Positions 6,676 to 13,709 of a stretch of 19,968 nucleotides of DNA are shown here, piece by piece. The DNA lies in contig CASTQR010000010.1 in NCBI GenBank assembly GCA_949451265.1, forward strand, positions 1-19,968, given 5' to 3'. The notes under the pieces are model-generated. The model made no database searches. It was given only the letters and a program-made list of their open reading frames with translations, and was not told the DNA's origin. The first letter of the stretch is position 1. Every line of letters begins with the position of its first letter. The translations under genes and the position numbers were made by a program. This DNA comes from an uncultured Eubacteriales bacterium. Lineage in GTDB: Bacteria; Bacillota_A; Clostridia; Oscillospirales; Oscillospiraceae.

Positions 6676-8863
6676 ACTCCGCTTCCAGCCAGAGCTGGAG
6701 GGCCTGGTAGTCCCCCGTCAAGCGGGGCACAGGCCAGCCCGCCGACATCAGCGCGTCGCCGGGCCACAGCTCCTCTCCCCCGTTGATCCGGTAGTTCAGC
6801 TCCGGGTCAAGCCCCTTCAGCCGCAGAATGGCGAAGGGCGGATTGGAGCTGGCGCTGCCTGTCACCAGGGACACCAGGGAGCGCCGCCGGTCGGCGGACA
6901 CCTGCTGCCAGGCGGTGAAGGGCCCTGGGCGGAAGGCGTCGGTGAGGCGGTAGGCGTCGCCGTTCTGGATCACGTCCCAGTGGGCCTTAAAGAAGGCAAT
7001 CTGACGGCGGATGGTCTCCTTCTCCTCCTCCGTGCAGCGGCGCACGTCCAGCTCATAGCCGAAGGTGCCCGACATGGCCACCACCCCCCGGGTCTCCATG
7101 GGGATGGAGCGGCAGGTCTGGCCGTTGGGGACGGCAGACACATGGGCCCCCACCGTTTCCGCCGGGTAGGCGAAGGAGGTGCCGCACTGAATGCCCAGCC
7201 GGTCCAGGGCGTCGGTGTTGTCGCTGCACCAGATCTGGGGGGCGTAGTACAGCATACCCGCATCGAAGCGGCCCCCGCCCCCGGCGCAGCCCTCGATCAG
7301 CAGGTGGGGGTAGTCCCGGCGCACCCGGTCCAGCAGCTCGTACACCGCCAGCATATAGCGGTGGCACACCTCCCCCTGCCGCGCGGCGGGCAGGGCGGCG
7401 GACCACACGTCGGTGAGGGCCCGGTTCATGTCCCACTTCACGTAGACCAGCCCCGGACAGGACAGCACCGGGCGCAGGGACTCGTACACGTACTCCTGCA
7501 CCTCCCGCCGGGTGAGATCCAGCACCAGCTGGCTCCGGCCGCGGGTGGGGGCCCGGCCCGGCGCGGTGAGGGCCCAGTCCGGGTGGGCGCGGTAAAGGTC
7601 GCTGTCCTCACTGACCATCTCCGGTTCTACCCAGAGGCCAAAGTCCATGCCCAGGGCATGAACCCGCTTCGACAGCGCCTCCAGCCCGCCGGGGAGCTTC
7701 TCCTCGTTCACCCCCCAGTCCCCCAGGCCCTGGCAGTCGTTGTTGCGCACGCCGAACCAGCCGTCGTCCAGCACAAACAGCTCCGCCCCCAGCTCGGCGG
7801 CGGCCCCGGCGATGCCCTCCAGCTTCTCCAGGTCGAAGTGGAACTCGGTGGCCTCCCAGTTGTTGATCAGCACGGGGCGGCGTTTCCCGGCGTAGGGGTC
7901 CCGGATCAGGTGCTGCCGGATGGCCCTGTGGAACTGCCGGCTCATGGCCCCCAGACCGTCCCCAGTGCAGGTCAGCGCCGCCTCCGGGGCGGTGAAGGTC
8001 TCCCCCGGCGCCAGCGTCCAGGAGAAGTTCCGGGGCTGTATGCCCATCACCAGGCGGCTGTTGTCGAACTGATCCCGCTCCACCTCCGCCTGGAAGCCGC
8101 CGCTGTACAGCAGCATGGCCCCGCAGCAGAAGCCGTGATCCTCGTTGGCGTCCCCCTCGCACAGCACCACGAAGGGGTTGTGCTGGTGGCTGGAGATGCC
8201 CCGGACGCTGCCCACGCCCTGGACGCCGGGGCGCAGGGGGGCGCGGCCGGGCAGGCGCTCCATGGTGTGCCGCCCGTCGAAGGTGACGAGGTCCAGGTCG
8301 GCGCGCAGAAAGTCCAGGCACAGGGAGGCCGTCTGGAGCAGACGGATGGGGGCCTCCCCCCCGTTCACCACCCGGACCGCCCGGGTGATGAGGTCGCAGT
8401 CCTCCAGCACGCCGTACAGCAGCTCCACCCGCAGGCCGGACACGGCGTCGTTGAGGTATACGGTCAGGGTGTCCGCCCCGTCCTCCCCGGCGAAGAAGGC
8501 GGGCAGGCCCTCCAGGGCGTACTTGCCTTTGTGCACCATATAGCCGCAGAACCGGAGATCCACGATCCGGCTGCCGTCCGCCAGCTCCGCCTGGACGGAG
8601 GGCAGGCGGAAGTCCCCCACCCCGCTGGTGGAATACTCCTGGGGCAGGGTGTCCAGGGAAAAGGCCCGGTTGTGGCCCTCCTCCGGCGGGTTGGGGGAGA
8701 ACCCCCGGTCGGTCATCTGGATCAGGGCGGACAGATCCCCGCCCCGAATCCGGGGGCCATAGTAGGTGTGGAACAGCACCCCGTGCCGCCCCGCCTTCAT
8801 CTGGTAGGTGGTGCGGCGGGTGTGCAGGGTAAAAATCCGGTTTTCCCGGTCAATTGTAATCAT
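6674..8863 (-). CDS. GH36 alpha-galactosidase
   Basis: A 729-aa cytosolic enzyme that removes terminal alpha-1,6-galactose from melibiose, raffinose and stachyose. The ATG at 8863 (MITIDREN) is chosen because GAGAGGGGA precedes it closely and because the open frame further upstream runs into a terminator and a palindrome. Landmarks of the ~730-aa class: an N-terminal beta-domain (~1-320); LINNWEATEF (~332-341); VLDDGWFG (364-371); GLWVEPEMV (409-417); VKWDMNR with nucleophile D478; GCAGGGGRFD (525-534); WCSDNTDALDR with acid/base D548; and a C-terminal beta-domain. All expected catalytic residues are present and the length is normal. It has its own promoter and sits downstream of, but separated by a terminator from, the CUT1 sugar permease operon. 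Products would be galactose plus sucrose when raffinose is the substrate, linking it to the GH13_4 enzyme. Confidence 0.95.
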   Translation of the reverse strand: MITIDRENRIFTLHTRRTTYQMKAGRHGVLFHTYYGPRIRGGDLSALIQMTDRGFSPNPPEEGHNRAFSLDTLPQEYSTSGVGDFRLPSVQAELADGSRIVDLRFCGYMVHKGKYALEGLPAFFAGEDGADTLTVYLNDAVSGLRVELLYGVLEDCDLITRAVRVVNGGEAPIRLLQTASLCLDFLRADLDLVTFDGRHTMERLPGRAPLRPGVQGVGSVRGISSHQHNPFVVLCEGDANEDHGFCCGAMLLYSGGFQAEVERDQFDNSRLVMGIQPRNFSWTLAPGETFTAPEAALTCTGDGLGAMSRQFHRAIRQHLIRDPYAGKRRPVLINNWEATEFHFDLEKLEGIAGAAAELGAELFVLDDGWFGVRNNDCQGLGDWGVNEEKLPGGLEALSKRVHALGMDFGLWVEPEMVSEDSDLYRAHPDWALTAPGRAPTRGRSQLVLDLTRREVQEYVYESLRPVLSCPGLVYVKWDMNRALTDVWSAALPAARQGEVCHRYMLAVYELLDRVRRDYPHLLIEGCAGGGGRFDAGMLYYAPQIWCSDNTDALDRLGIQCGTSFAYPAETVGAHVSAVPNGQTCRSIPMETRGVVAMSGTFGYELDVRRCTEEEKETIRRQIAFFKAHWDVIQNGDAYRLTDAFRPGPFTAWQQVSADRRRSLVSLVTGSASSNPPFAILRLKGLDPELNYRINGGEELWPGDALMSAGWPVPRLTGDYQALQLWLEAE

Positions 8864-8921
8864 ACCAAATCCCCTCTCGCGAAGCGCGGCCGCGCCGTCC
8901 AAGCGGCGGGCAGCCACGGAT

Positions 8922-8950
8922 ATTGTAAACCATCCTTCCGCGGGATGCAA
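8922..8950 (-). promoter_or_regulatory. Promoter of the alpha-galactosidase gene
   Basis: Read on the - strand: TTGCAT (8950-8945), 17 bases, TACAAT (8927-8922), about 60 bases before the ATG. It starts just after the terminator of the upstream permease operon, so the gene can be expressed independently. Confidence 0.7.
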
Positions 8951-8960
8951 GGGCAAATGT

Positions 8961-9003
8961 AAAAATACAGCCCCGGCAGGCGGTAACGCCGTCGCCGGGG
9001 CTG
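8961..9003 (-). terminator. Terminator of the sugar ABC transporter operon
   Basis: A 10-bp perfect outer stem (9003-8994 with 8977-8968) with a smaller GGCG/CGCC stem in its loop. On the - strand it is followed by TATTTTTA. It ends transcription coming from the permease gene before the alpha-galactosidase promoter. Confidence 0.85.
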
Positions 9004-9023
9004 CGTGGTGTGCGGTAGGCTTA

Positions 9024-9183
9024 GAATCTGTATTCACAACCTCAAACGCTGCCTGGACGGGTCTTTTCCCGCCATACTGCGTTGAATTTTCTTGAAATAC
9101 ACAAAGTATTCCCGCGAAAATTCGCCTTGTCTGGCGGGAAAATTTCTCGCCCAGCCAGCATTCTCGGCTGTGAATACAGGTTC
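9024..9183. mobile_element. Candidate MITE-like 160-bp palindromic element
   Basis: The terminal inverted repeats 9024-9038 and 9169-9183 match at 14 of 15 positions. The palindrome continues inwards: over the outer 38 positions 29 match, then 13 of 14 pair in 9064-9077 / 9129-9142 (TTTTCCCGCCA), 8 of 8 in 9084-9091 / 9116-9123, and finally a perfect 5-bp stem with a 5-base loop (9096-9110). TTA flanks both ends (9021-9023 and 9184-9186), as a TA-containing target duplication would. The right-hand TTA is the complement of the permease TAA stop. No coding capacity is seen. A very long RNA hairpin is the alternative reading, but it has no T tract of its own and a normal terminator follows. Confidence 0.6.
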
Positions 9184-10026
9184 TTACTTGCCGCCGGTAC
9201 CAGCGATGCCTTCCACGAACTGGCGCTGGAAGATGAGGTACAGGATAATCATGGGCAGCATGGCCAGCAGGGACCCGGCCATCAGCATGGGGAAGTTGGT
9301 GGTGTCCATGCCCCGCAGGGTGGCAAGACCGGCGGACAGGGTGAACATATTGATGTCGTTGTTCACGATCTGGGGCCACATCAGGTCGCCGTAGGCGAAC
9401 ACGGCGGTGAAGATGGTCAGCGCCGCCACGGAGGTTCCCGTCAGGGGGAACATGACCTTATAGAACGCCTGGAACTGGTTGCAGCCGTCCAGATACGCCG
9501 CCTCGCCGATCTCGTCGGGTATGCTCATATAGGTCTGCCGGAGGAAGAACACGCCGAAGGCGCTGACGATGCCCGGGAATACCAGGCCGGCGATGGTGTT
9601 GACCAGGCCCAGCTTGGCCGCCATCTGGTACTGGGGGATAATGAAGATCTGGCTGGGCAGGGACATCTGCATCAGAACGATGATAAAGAGGATATTCTTG
9701 CCCCGGAACTTCAGCTTGGCAAAGGCGTAGCCCGCCATGGAGCTGAAGAGGATGGCGCAGACCACCCGGAAGAACACCAGCAGGATGGTGTTCAGGTACA
9801 GCTTGACAAAGGGCAGGTTCTCCAGCACCTTTTTGTATCCGTCCAGCCGGAACTCGGATGGGAAGAAGGTGGCCGGAATGCTGACGCTTTCCGCCTGGGT
9901 CTTAAAGCTGGTGAGGAGCATCCACACAAAGGGGAAAATCATAATGAGGGAACCCACGATCAGGGCGAAATAGGTGAGGAATCTGCCGATAACATACTTG
10001 CGGTGCAGTGAATTTGAGCTTTTCAT
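9184..10026 (-). CDS. CUT1 sugar ABC transporter permease (MalG/MsmG-like)
   Basis: A 280-aa inner-membrane permease with about six hydrophobic segments. The EAA loop that contacts the ATPase reads EIGEAAYLDGCNQFQAFYKV, followed by MFPL, the standard form in MalG-type subunits. The N-terminus FALIVGSLIMIFPFVWMLLTSFK and the C-terminus FQRQFVEGIAGTGGK are typical of this family; the latter is the conserved end of MalG homologues. It has a purine-rich RBS (AAAGGGGGG) before the ATG and starts 13 bp after the other permease gene. Its stop codon borders the palindromic element. It is expected to import an oligosaccharide together with the partner permease and the lipoprotein, energised by an ATPase encoded elsewhere. 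Confidence 0.95.
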   Translation of the reverse strand: MKSSNSLHRKYVIGRFLTYFALIVGSLIMIFPFVWMLLTSFKTQAESVSIPATFFPSEFRLDGYKKVLENLPFVKLYLNTILLVFFRVVCAILFSSMAGYAFAKLKFRGKNILFIIVLMQMSLPSQIFIIPQYQMAAKLGLVNTIAGLVFPGIVSAFGVFFLRQTYMSIPDEIGEAAYLDGCNQFQAFYKVMFPLTGTSVAALTIFTAVFAYGDLMWPQIVNNDINMFTLSAGLATLRGMDTTNFPMLMAGSLLAMLPMIILYLIFQRQFVEGIAGTGGK

Positions 10027-10039
10027 TTCAGACCCCCCT

Positions 10040-10927
10040 TTAAATATCGTAGGTGACCCACTTCTTCTGGCCCCAGAACTGGATGAGGGTCACAAGAAGG
10101 ATCAGGCTGACGGTCCAGATGACGATGGCGGAGCCGTAGCCGCGGTCGCCCGCCACGAAGGACGAGCGGTAGAACAGATACATCAGGCTCTGCATATCGG
10201 CCATAGCCGGGTTGGTATCGTCGGACATCATGTAGATCAGGTCGTACACCTTCATGGAGGCCATCAGGCGCATGATGAGCACGGAGAACATGGTGGGGGA
10301 GACCATGGGCAGGGTGATGGTGAAAAACTGCCGGATCTTGCCCGCGCCGTCGATGCTGTTGGCCTCATAGAGGGTCTTGGGGATGTTTTGCAGGCCGGCC
10401 AGCAGCAGCACCGCGTCATAGCCGATGCTGCTCCAGACGGAGACGATGGCCACGGCGATGATGGCGGTCCTGGAGTTTGTGATCCACTGGACGTTGACGC
10501 CCAGGACCTGGTTGAGGATGCCGCTGTCGCCGTTGAAAATCACCTGCCACACCATGGCGATGGCGGCGGGGGCGCACACCAGGGGCAGGAAGAAGATGGT
10601 GCGGAAGCCGCCCTTGAACTTGACCTTGGTGTTCAGCAGCATGGCCACGAACAGGGACAGGATCACGCCCACAGGCACCGTGAGGATACAGAAGTAGACG
10701 GTATTCCAAGTGGCCTTCCAGAACTCGGGGGTCTGGAACATCTCGATGTAGTTCTGCAGGCCGATGAACTTGTAGTGGCCGAAGCCCAGATGCTCACAGA
10801 AACTGGTGTAAATGGTCTGGATAAAGGGCCAGATATTCAGCACAAACAGGCCGATGATGGTAGGGGCCACCATGATCCAACCCCAGTTTTCCTCCCGCCG
10901 GTCGGCGGCAGACATTTTTCTTTTCAC
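10040..10927 (-). CDS. CUT1 sugar ABC transporter permease (MalF/MsmF-like)
   Basis: A 295-aa membrane permease. The start is a GTG at 10927, supported by AGGAGG spaced 7 bases away; an internal ATG four codons later has no comparable RBS. It shows the usual features of the MalF-type subunit: an early hydrophobic segment (MVAPTIIGLFVLNIWPFIQTIYTSF), a substrate-side loop with GLQNYIEMF and FWKATWNTVYF, and the EAA loop YEANSIDGAGKIRQFFTITLP. It forms the heterodimeric channel with the permease encoded 13 bp downstream, and lies 14 bp after the binding-protein gene. No ATPase gene is in this operon, which is common in Firmicutes where a shared MsmX/MalK-type ATPase serves several CUT1 systems. 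Confidence 0.95.
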   Translation of the reverse strand: MKRKMSAADRREENWGWIMVAPTIIGLFVLNIWPFIQTIYTSFCEHLGFGHYKFIGLQNYIEMFQTPEFWKATWNTVYFCILTVPVGVILSLFVAMLLNTKVKFKGGFRTIFFLPLVCAPAAIAMVWQVIFNGDSGILNQVLGVNVQWITNSRTAIIAVAIVSVWSSIGYDAVLLLAGLQNIPKTLYEANSIDGAGKIRQFFTITLPMVSPTMFSVLIMRLMASMKVYDLIYMMSDDTNPAMADMQSLMYLFYRSSFVAGDRGYGSAIVIWTVSLILLVTLIQFWGQKKWVTYDI

Positions 10928-10941
10928 AGTACGCCCTCCTC

Positions 10942-12258
10942 TCAGTTGCCGGCCAATTTCTTGGCCGTTTCCGTGTTGACGATCTCCGCCATCTTGTCCA
11001 GTCCGGCGTCAACGTCCTGGTTGCCGGCGTAGATCTGGGTCAGCACGTCCAGCACCTGGCTCTTCCAGCGGGGGCTGGCAGAGTTGTAGGGAACCTGGAT
11101 GGCGTAGTCAAACTGCTCGAATACGCAGTCGATGTTGATCTTGTAGTCAAACTTCTCCCAGGCCTCCCGCCAGCTCTCCTCGGTGCCCAGATAGGCGGGG
11201 ATGGCAGCGCCGGATTTGCCCTGGAGGATCTGGGCCTCCTCGGTGCCGAAGTATTTGATGACATCAAGGGCAGCCTCCCGGTTTTTGCCGTGGGCCCCGG
11301 TGGAGTAGCACAGGCCGTTGGACATACAGGCCCGGCCGTTGGTGTCCAGACTCTCATCGGTGTGGACGGGGTTGGGGGCCTTGGGCAGCTTGGCGATATC
11401 CCACTTGCCGTCCATCTGGGGGTTGTTCTCCAGGGCGCCCAGCAGGCTCCAGGAGCCCTCCAGGAACATGGCGCCCCGCTCGGACCAGAAGGTAGCGCCC
11501 GCGCCGTTCTGGGTGAAAAAGTTCTGGTCAGGGCACCAATCGTTCTTTTGCAGCCCGATGTAGAACTCCATGGCCTCCTTGCCGCCGGGCTGGTCAAAGC
11601 CGGAGGCGGTCTTATCGGCGTTGAGGATGTAGCCGCCGTTCTGGTAGACGTAGGACCAGTAGCCCAGCTGGTCGTCCAGATAGGCCAGGTAGCCGTATTT
11701 CCCGGTGGCGTCGTAGATCTTCTGGGAGGCGTCCGTCAGGTCGTCCCAGGTCCAGTCGTCGTCGGGATAGGCCACACCGGCCTGGTCGAACATCTCTTTG
11801 TTATACACCAGCACGCCGTTATCCTTGTCCTTGGGGACGCCGTAGTAGCGCCCGTCAGAGCCGCTGATGTTGCCCAGGGAGATGTCGGAAAAATGCTCCT
11901 GGTAGTAGCCGGACTCCACGTCGTCATAGAGGTCCGTCACATCCGCCAGCATCCCGAAGTCGGCGTAGTACAGCAGCTGGTTGGTGTGCATCCAGAAAAT
12001 GTCCGGCATGGTGTTGGACTCGGCGGCGGCCTCCAGCTTGGTCCAGTACTCGTTCCAGCTGACGACCTGCACGTCGATGACCACGTCGGGATGCTGGGCC
12101 GTGTAGGCGTCGCACATATCCTGCATCCCTTTGCGCTGAGCCGTGTCCCAGATCTGGAACGTCAGGTGCGTTTTGCCGTCCGCAGAGCCGCACCCCGCCA
12201 GGGACAGCAGCAGCGCGGCAGCCAGGGCCGCTGACAGCATTCGGACAATCTTTTTCAT
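10942..12258 (-). CDS. CUT1 sugar-binding lipoprotein (extracellular solute-binding family 1)
   Basis: A 438-aa secreted lipoprotein. The ATG at 12258 (MKKIVRML) is preferred over GTG codons just upstream because AGGAG lies 8 bases before it. The signal peptide ends in a lipobox, LLLSLAGC, so the mature protein should be lipid-anchored at that Cys. The mature part shows the family 1 pattern: LTFQIWDTAQRKGMQDMCDAYTAQHPDVVIDVQVVSW near the N-terminus, PDIFWMHTNQ, a YGVPKDKDNGVLVYNKEMFDQAG region and WTWDDLTDASQKI. It captures the sugar and delivers it to the two permeases encoded downstream. The exact ligand is not readable, but alpha-galactosidase and sucrose-active genes nearby make raffinose-type oligosaccharides the best guess. 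It is the first gene of the operon. Confidence 0.95.
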   Translation of the reverse strand: MKKIVRMLSAALAAALLLSLAGCGSADGKTHLTFQIWDTAQRKGMQDMCDAYTAQHPDVVIDVQVVSWNEYWTKLEAAAESNTMPDIFWMHTNQLLYYADFGMLADVTDLYDDVESGYYQEHFSDISLGNISGSDGRYYGVPKDKDNGVLVYNKEMFDQAGVAYPDDDWTWDDLTDASQKIYDATGKYGYLAYLDDQLGYWSYVYQNGGYILNADKTASGFDQPGGKEAMEFYIGLQKNDWCPDQNFFTQNGAGATFWSERGAMFLEGSWSLLGALENNPQMDGKWDIAKLPKAPNPVHTDESLDTNGRACMSNGLCYSTGAHGKNREAALDVIKYFGTEEAQILQGKSGAAIPAYLGTEESWREAWEKFDYKINIDCVFEQFDYAIQVPYNSASPRWKSQVLDVLTQIYAGNQDVDAGLDKMAEIVNTETAKKLAGN

Positions 12259-12293
12259 AAACACCACTCCTCTTCCTTCATTTTCTTGCTTTG

Positions 12294-12312
12294 CGTTACC
12301 GAGCAGGTAACG
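12294..12312. promoter_or_regulatory. Perfect inverted repeat, likely operator
   Basis: CGTTACC-GAGCA-GGTAACG lies about 5-25 bases downstream of the predicted transcription start of the binding-protein gene. A third copy of the core, GATAACGC, is at 12326-12333, so TAACG recurs at a 20-base step (12308 and 12328). The position fits a repressor that blocks the start of transcription. The protein that binds is not identified. Confidence 0.55.
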
Positions 12313-12323
12313 TTTGTATTAAA

Positions 12324-12352
12324 ATGATAACGCTCCCTCATTCTGCTGTAAA
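12324..12352 (-). promoter_or_regulatory. Promoter of the sugar ABC operon, with a cre-like site
   Basis: Read on the - strand: TTTACA (12352-12347), 17 bases, TATCAT (12329-12324). The + strand bases 12325-12338 (TGATAACGCTCCCT) match the loose CcpA catabolite-response pattern TGNNANCGNTNNCA except for the last base, and they overlap the -10. Repression by CcpA or another LacI-family protein is a reasonable inference. Confidence 0.65.
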
Positions 12353-12612
12353 TGGATTGCATTTTCAAGAATATACCCGAATGTCGTTAATCACGCTTTA
12401 TGTGCAGTTCAACAAGCATTCAGACATATATTTGTGAACTTTGTCTTTATGCCCATATTTTTATGTCCATTTTTGGTGATTATCACAACAATTCACCCGC
12501 AAAATTACGGGTTCTTCCTCTCTCATCCTGATTTTCCAAATTTCAACATGACGTTATGTGGTGTTGTTGGATCGTTTTGGAAAAGCTGGGGAAAAAGGGA
12601 AGTTTTTTTCGG
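12353..12612. other. AT-rich divergent intergenic region
   Basis: No gene is supported here. The stretch is strikingly AT-richer than the neighbouring genes. It contains an 11-base palindrome GTGAT-T-ATCAC (12476-12486) and a poly-A/poly-T segment (12579-12610) that partly resembles 13459-13502 on the other strand. A 60-codon open frame at 12434-12616 has no RBS and reads like translated non-coding sequence. Confidence 0.5.
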
Positions 12613-12641
12613 TTGAATTGGCCGCCCGCCTGTGGTATCAT
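12613..12641 (+). promoter_or_regulatory. Promoter of the DUF624 gene
   Basis: TTGAAT (12613-12618), 17 bases, TATCAT (12636-12641) with an extended TGG immediately upstream. The predicted transcript starts near 12648, about 35 bases before the GTG start codon. Confidence 0.75.
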
Positions 12642-12684
12642 GGTTAGAAATCCAAATCAACAACCCCTGAGAGGAGCAAACGCC

Positions 12685-13356
12685 GTGTTTTTAGACAAAA
12701 GCCAGTTTGACCTCAACGCCCCCGCCGAGCCGGAGCGCCCGGAGCAGACCGGCGTGAAACGCTTCCTGGAGATCATCCAGGTGGAGTTTCTGAACCTCAT
12801 CAAGCTCAACCTGCTGTTTTTGTTGTGCTGCCTCCCGGTGGTCGCCCTCCCCCCTGCCCTGTTCGCCACCCACTGCCTCGTCCGCCGGATGGTGCTGGGC
12901 AAGCCGTCGTCCTGCTGGCGGGACTATTGGGGCGCCTTCCGCTCCGGCTGGAAGCGGGCTTATGGCGCGTTCTGCCTCACCGCCCTGCCCATGGGGCTGG
13001 CTGGGTACGGGGCCTCCTTCTACTTACGCAACACCCAGCGATCCCTGCTGCTGATCCTGCCCTTCGCCTTCTGCTCCATGGTTTTTCTGATCGCGGCCTT
13101 GTCCTCCCCTTATTTATATGGCCTTCTGGCTGACGGCAGACCTTTGAAAGAGGCCGTCCGCCCCGCCCTGGTGCTGGGGGTGGCCCGGCCCCTGCGGGGG
13201 GCGCTGGGGGCGCTGTCCTGGTATGGGCTGACCGTCCTGGGGATTCTGGCCTTCCCCTTCAGTGGGGCGTATCTGGCCCTGATCGGCTTCACCTTCCCCT
13301 TTCTGCTGAGCAGCTTTTATGTCCGGACGGTGCTGAGGCAGTTCTTTGGGGAGTAA
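12685..13356 (+). CDS. DUF624 (YesL-like) membrane protein
   Basis: A 223-aa membrane protein. The start is taken as GTG at 12685 (MFLDKSQFDL) because GAGAGGAG lies 8 bases before it; the open frame further upstream crosses the promoter. The core NLIKLNLLFLLCCLPVVALPPALFATHCLVRRMV followed by WRDYWGAFRSGWKRA is the signature of the DUF624/YesL family. Four to five hydrophobic segments follow. The family has no proven biochemical role, but its genes are very often found beside CUT1 sugar transport and glycoside hydrolase genes in Firmicutes, as here, where it is divergent from the sugar-binding lipoprotein. An accessory role in uptake or sensing of the same sugar is inference only. Confidence 0.85.
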   Translation: MFLDKSQFDLNAPAEPERPEQTGVKRFLEIIQVEFLNLIKLNLLFLLCCLPVVALPPALFATHCLVRRMVLGKPSSCWRDYWGAFRSGWKRAYGAFCLTALPMGLAGYGASFYLRNTQRSLLLILPFAFCSMVFLIAALSSPYLYGLLADGRPLKEAVRPALVLGVARPLRGALGALSWYGLTVLGILAFPFSGAYLALIGFTFPFLLSSFYVRTVLRQFFGE

Positions 13357-13381
13357 TTTAAGTTTCCCGCTGGGGATTGCT

Positions 13382-13430
13382 GGCGGCTATCAAAAAGGCG
13401 TACCTTTTTGATAGCCGCCTTTCTTTTTTT
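13382..13430 (+). terminator. Strong terminator after the DUF624 gene
   Basis: A 17-bp perfect stem (13382-13398 with 13403-13419) with a CGTA tetraloop is followed by TTTCTTTTTTT. It lies about 25 bases after the stop codon. Confidence 0.95.
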
Positions 13431-13520
13431 GCGCCCCCAGATCGACCGCGCCGCCGGTCCGGATCCAGCCAAAAAACGCCCTATTTTTCCCTAACTTTTT
13501 CGGCCCAATTCTCGGAGGCC

Positions 13521-13548
13521 AAAAAAAGAGAGGATGGCCCATCCTCTC
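13521..13548 (-). terminator. Rho-independent terminator, - strand
   Basis: An 8-bp stem GAGAGGAT (13528-13535) / ATCCTCTC (13541-13548) is followed on the - strand by seven T residues (13527-13521). It lies 160 bases beyond the stop of the coiled-coil protein gene, so that transcript would have a long structured 3' end, or a separate small RNA ends here. Confidence 0.75.
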
Positions 13549-13634
13549 ACCCCCGGCATGGTTGCCGAAACCGCCCTTTTGTGCTGCAAGCCCCATAGAG
13601 AAAACCGGAGCCATCCCAAGTCCAGCTTTCAGCA

Positions 13635-13671
13635 GACAGCGGCGGCCCTGACACGCAAGGCCGCCGCTGTC
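13635..13671. terminator. Hairpin, possible second terminator
   Basis: A 13-bp perfect GC-rich stem (13635-13647 with 13659-13671) with an 11-base loop, 38 bases after the stop of the - strand coiled-coil gene. There is no T tract on the - strand and only CTTTATATT on the + strand, so termination is uncertain; it could stabilise the mRNA end. Confidence 0.5.
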
Positions 13672-13709
13672 CTTTATATTCGATTGTCACAGGCGCAGTC
13701 CTCTCCGGC

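Larger units (their letters stand above)
13431..13709. other. Non-coding interval with two further hairpins
   Basis: No credible gene. It holds a - strand terminator (13521-13548), a second strong hairpin (13635-13671) and a stretch at 13459-13502 whose complement resembles 12579-12621. A 74-codon - strand open frame (13390-13614) runs through a terminator stem and has low-complexity content, so I do not call it coding. Confidence 0.5.

Noticed and set aside
6548..8962. 804-codon + strand open frame antisense to the alpha-galactosidase
   Set aside because: Same reason: a shadow of a well-supported GH36 gene, overlapping the AraC gene end and terminator.
8864..9379. N-terminal extension of the alpha-galactosidase frame upstream of 8863
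   Set aside because: It would run through a promoter, a terminator, the palindromic element and into the permease gene; the GH36 N-terminus begins at the RBS-supported ATG at 8863.
9974..11032. 352-codon + strand open frame over the permease genes
   Set aside because: Asp/His/Gly-rich shadow translation opposite two clear MalF/MalG permeases.
12434..12616. 60-codon + strand open frame in the AT-rich gap
   Set aside because: No RBS, no recognisable features, and it runs into the DUF624 promoter.
13390..13614. 74-codon - strand open frame
   Set aside because: It crosses two terminator hairpins, and its residues reflect poly-A/poly-G tracts; non-coding structure explains it better.
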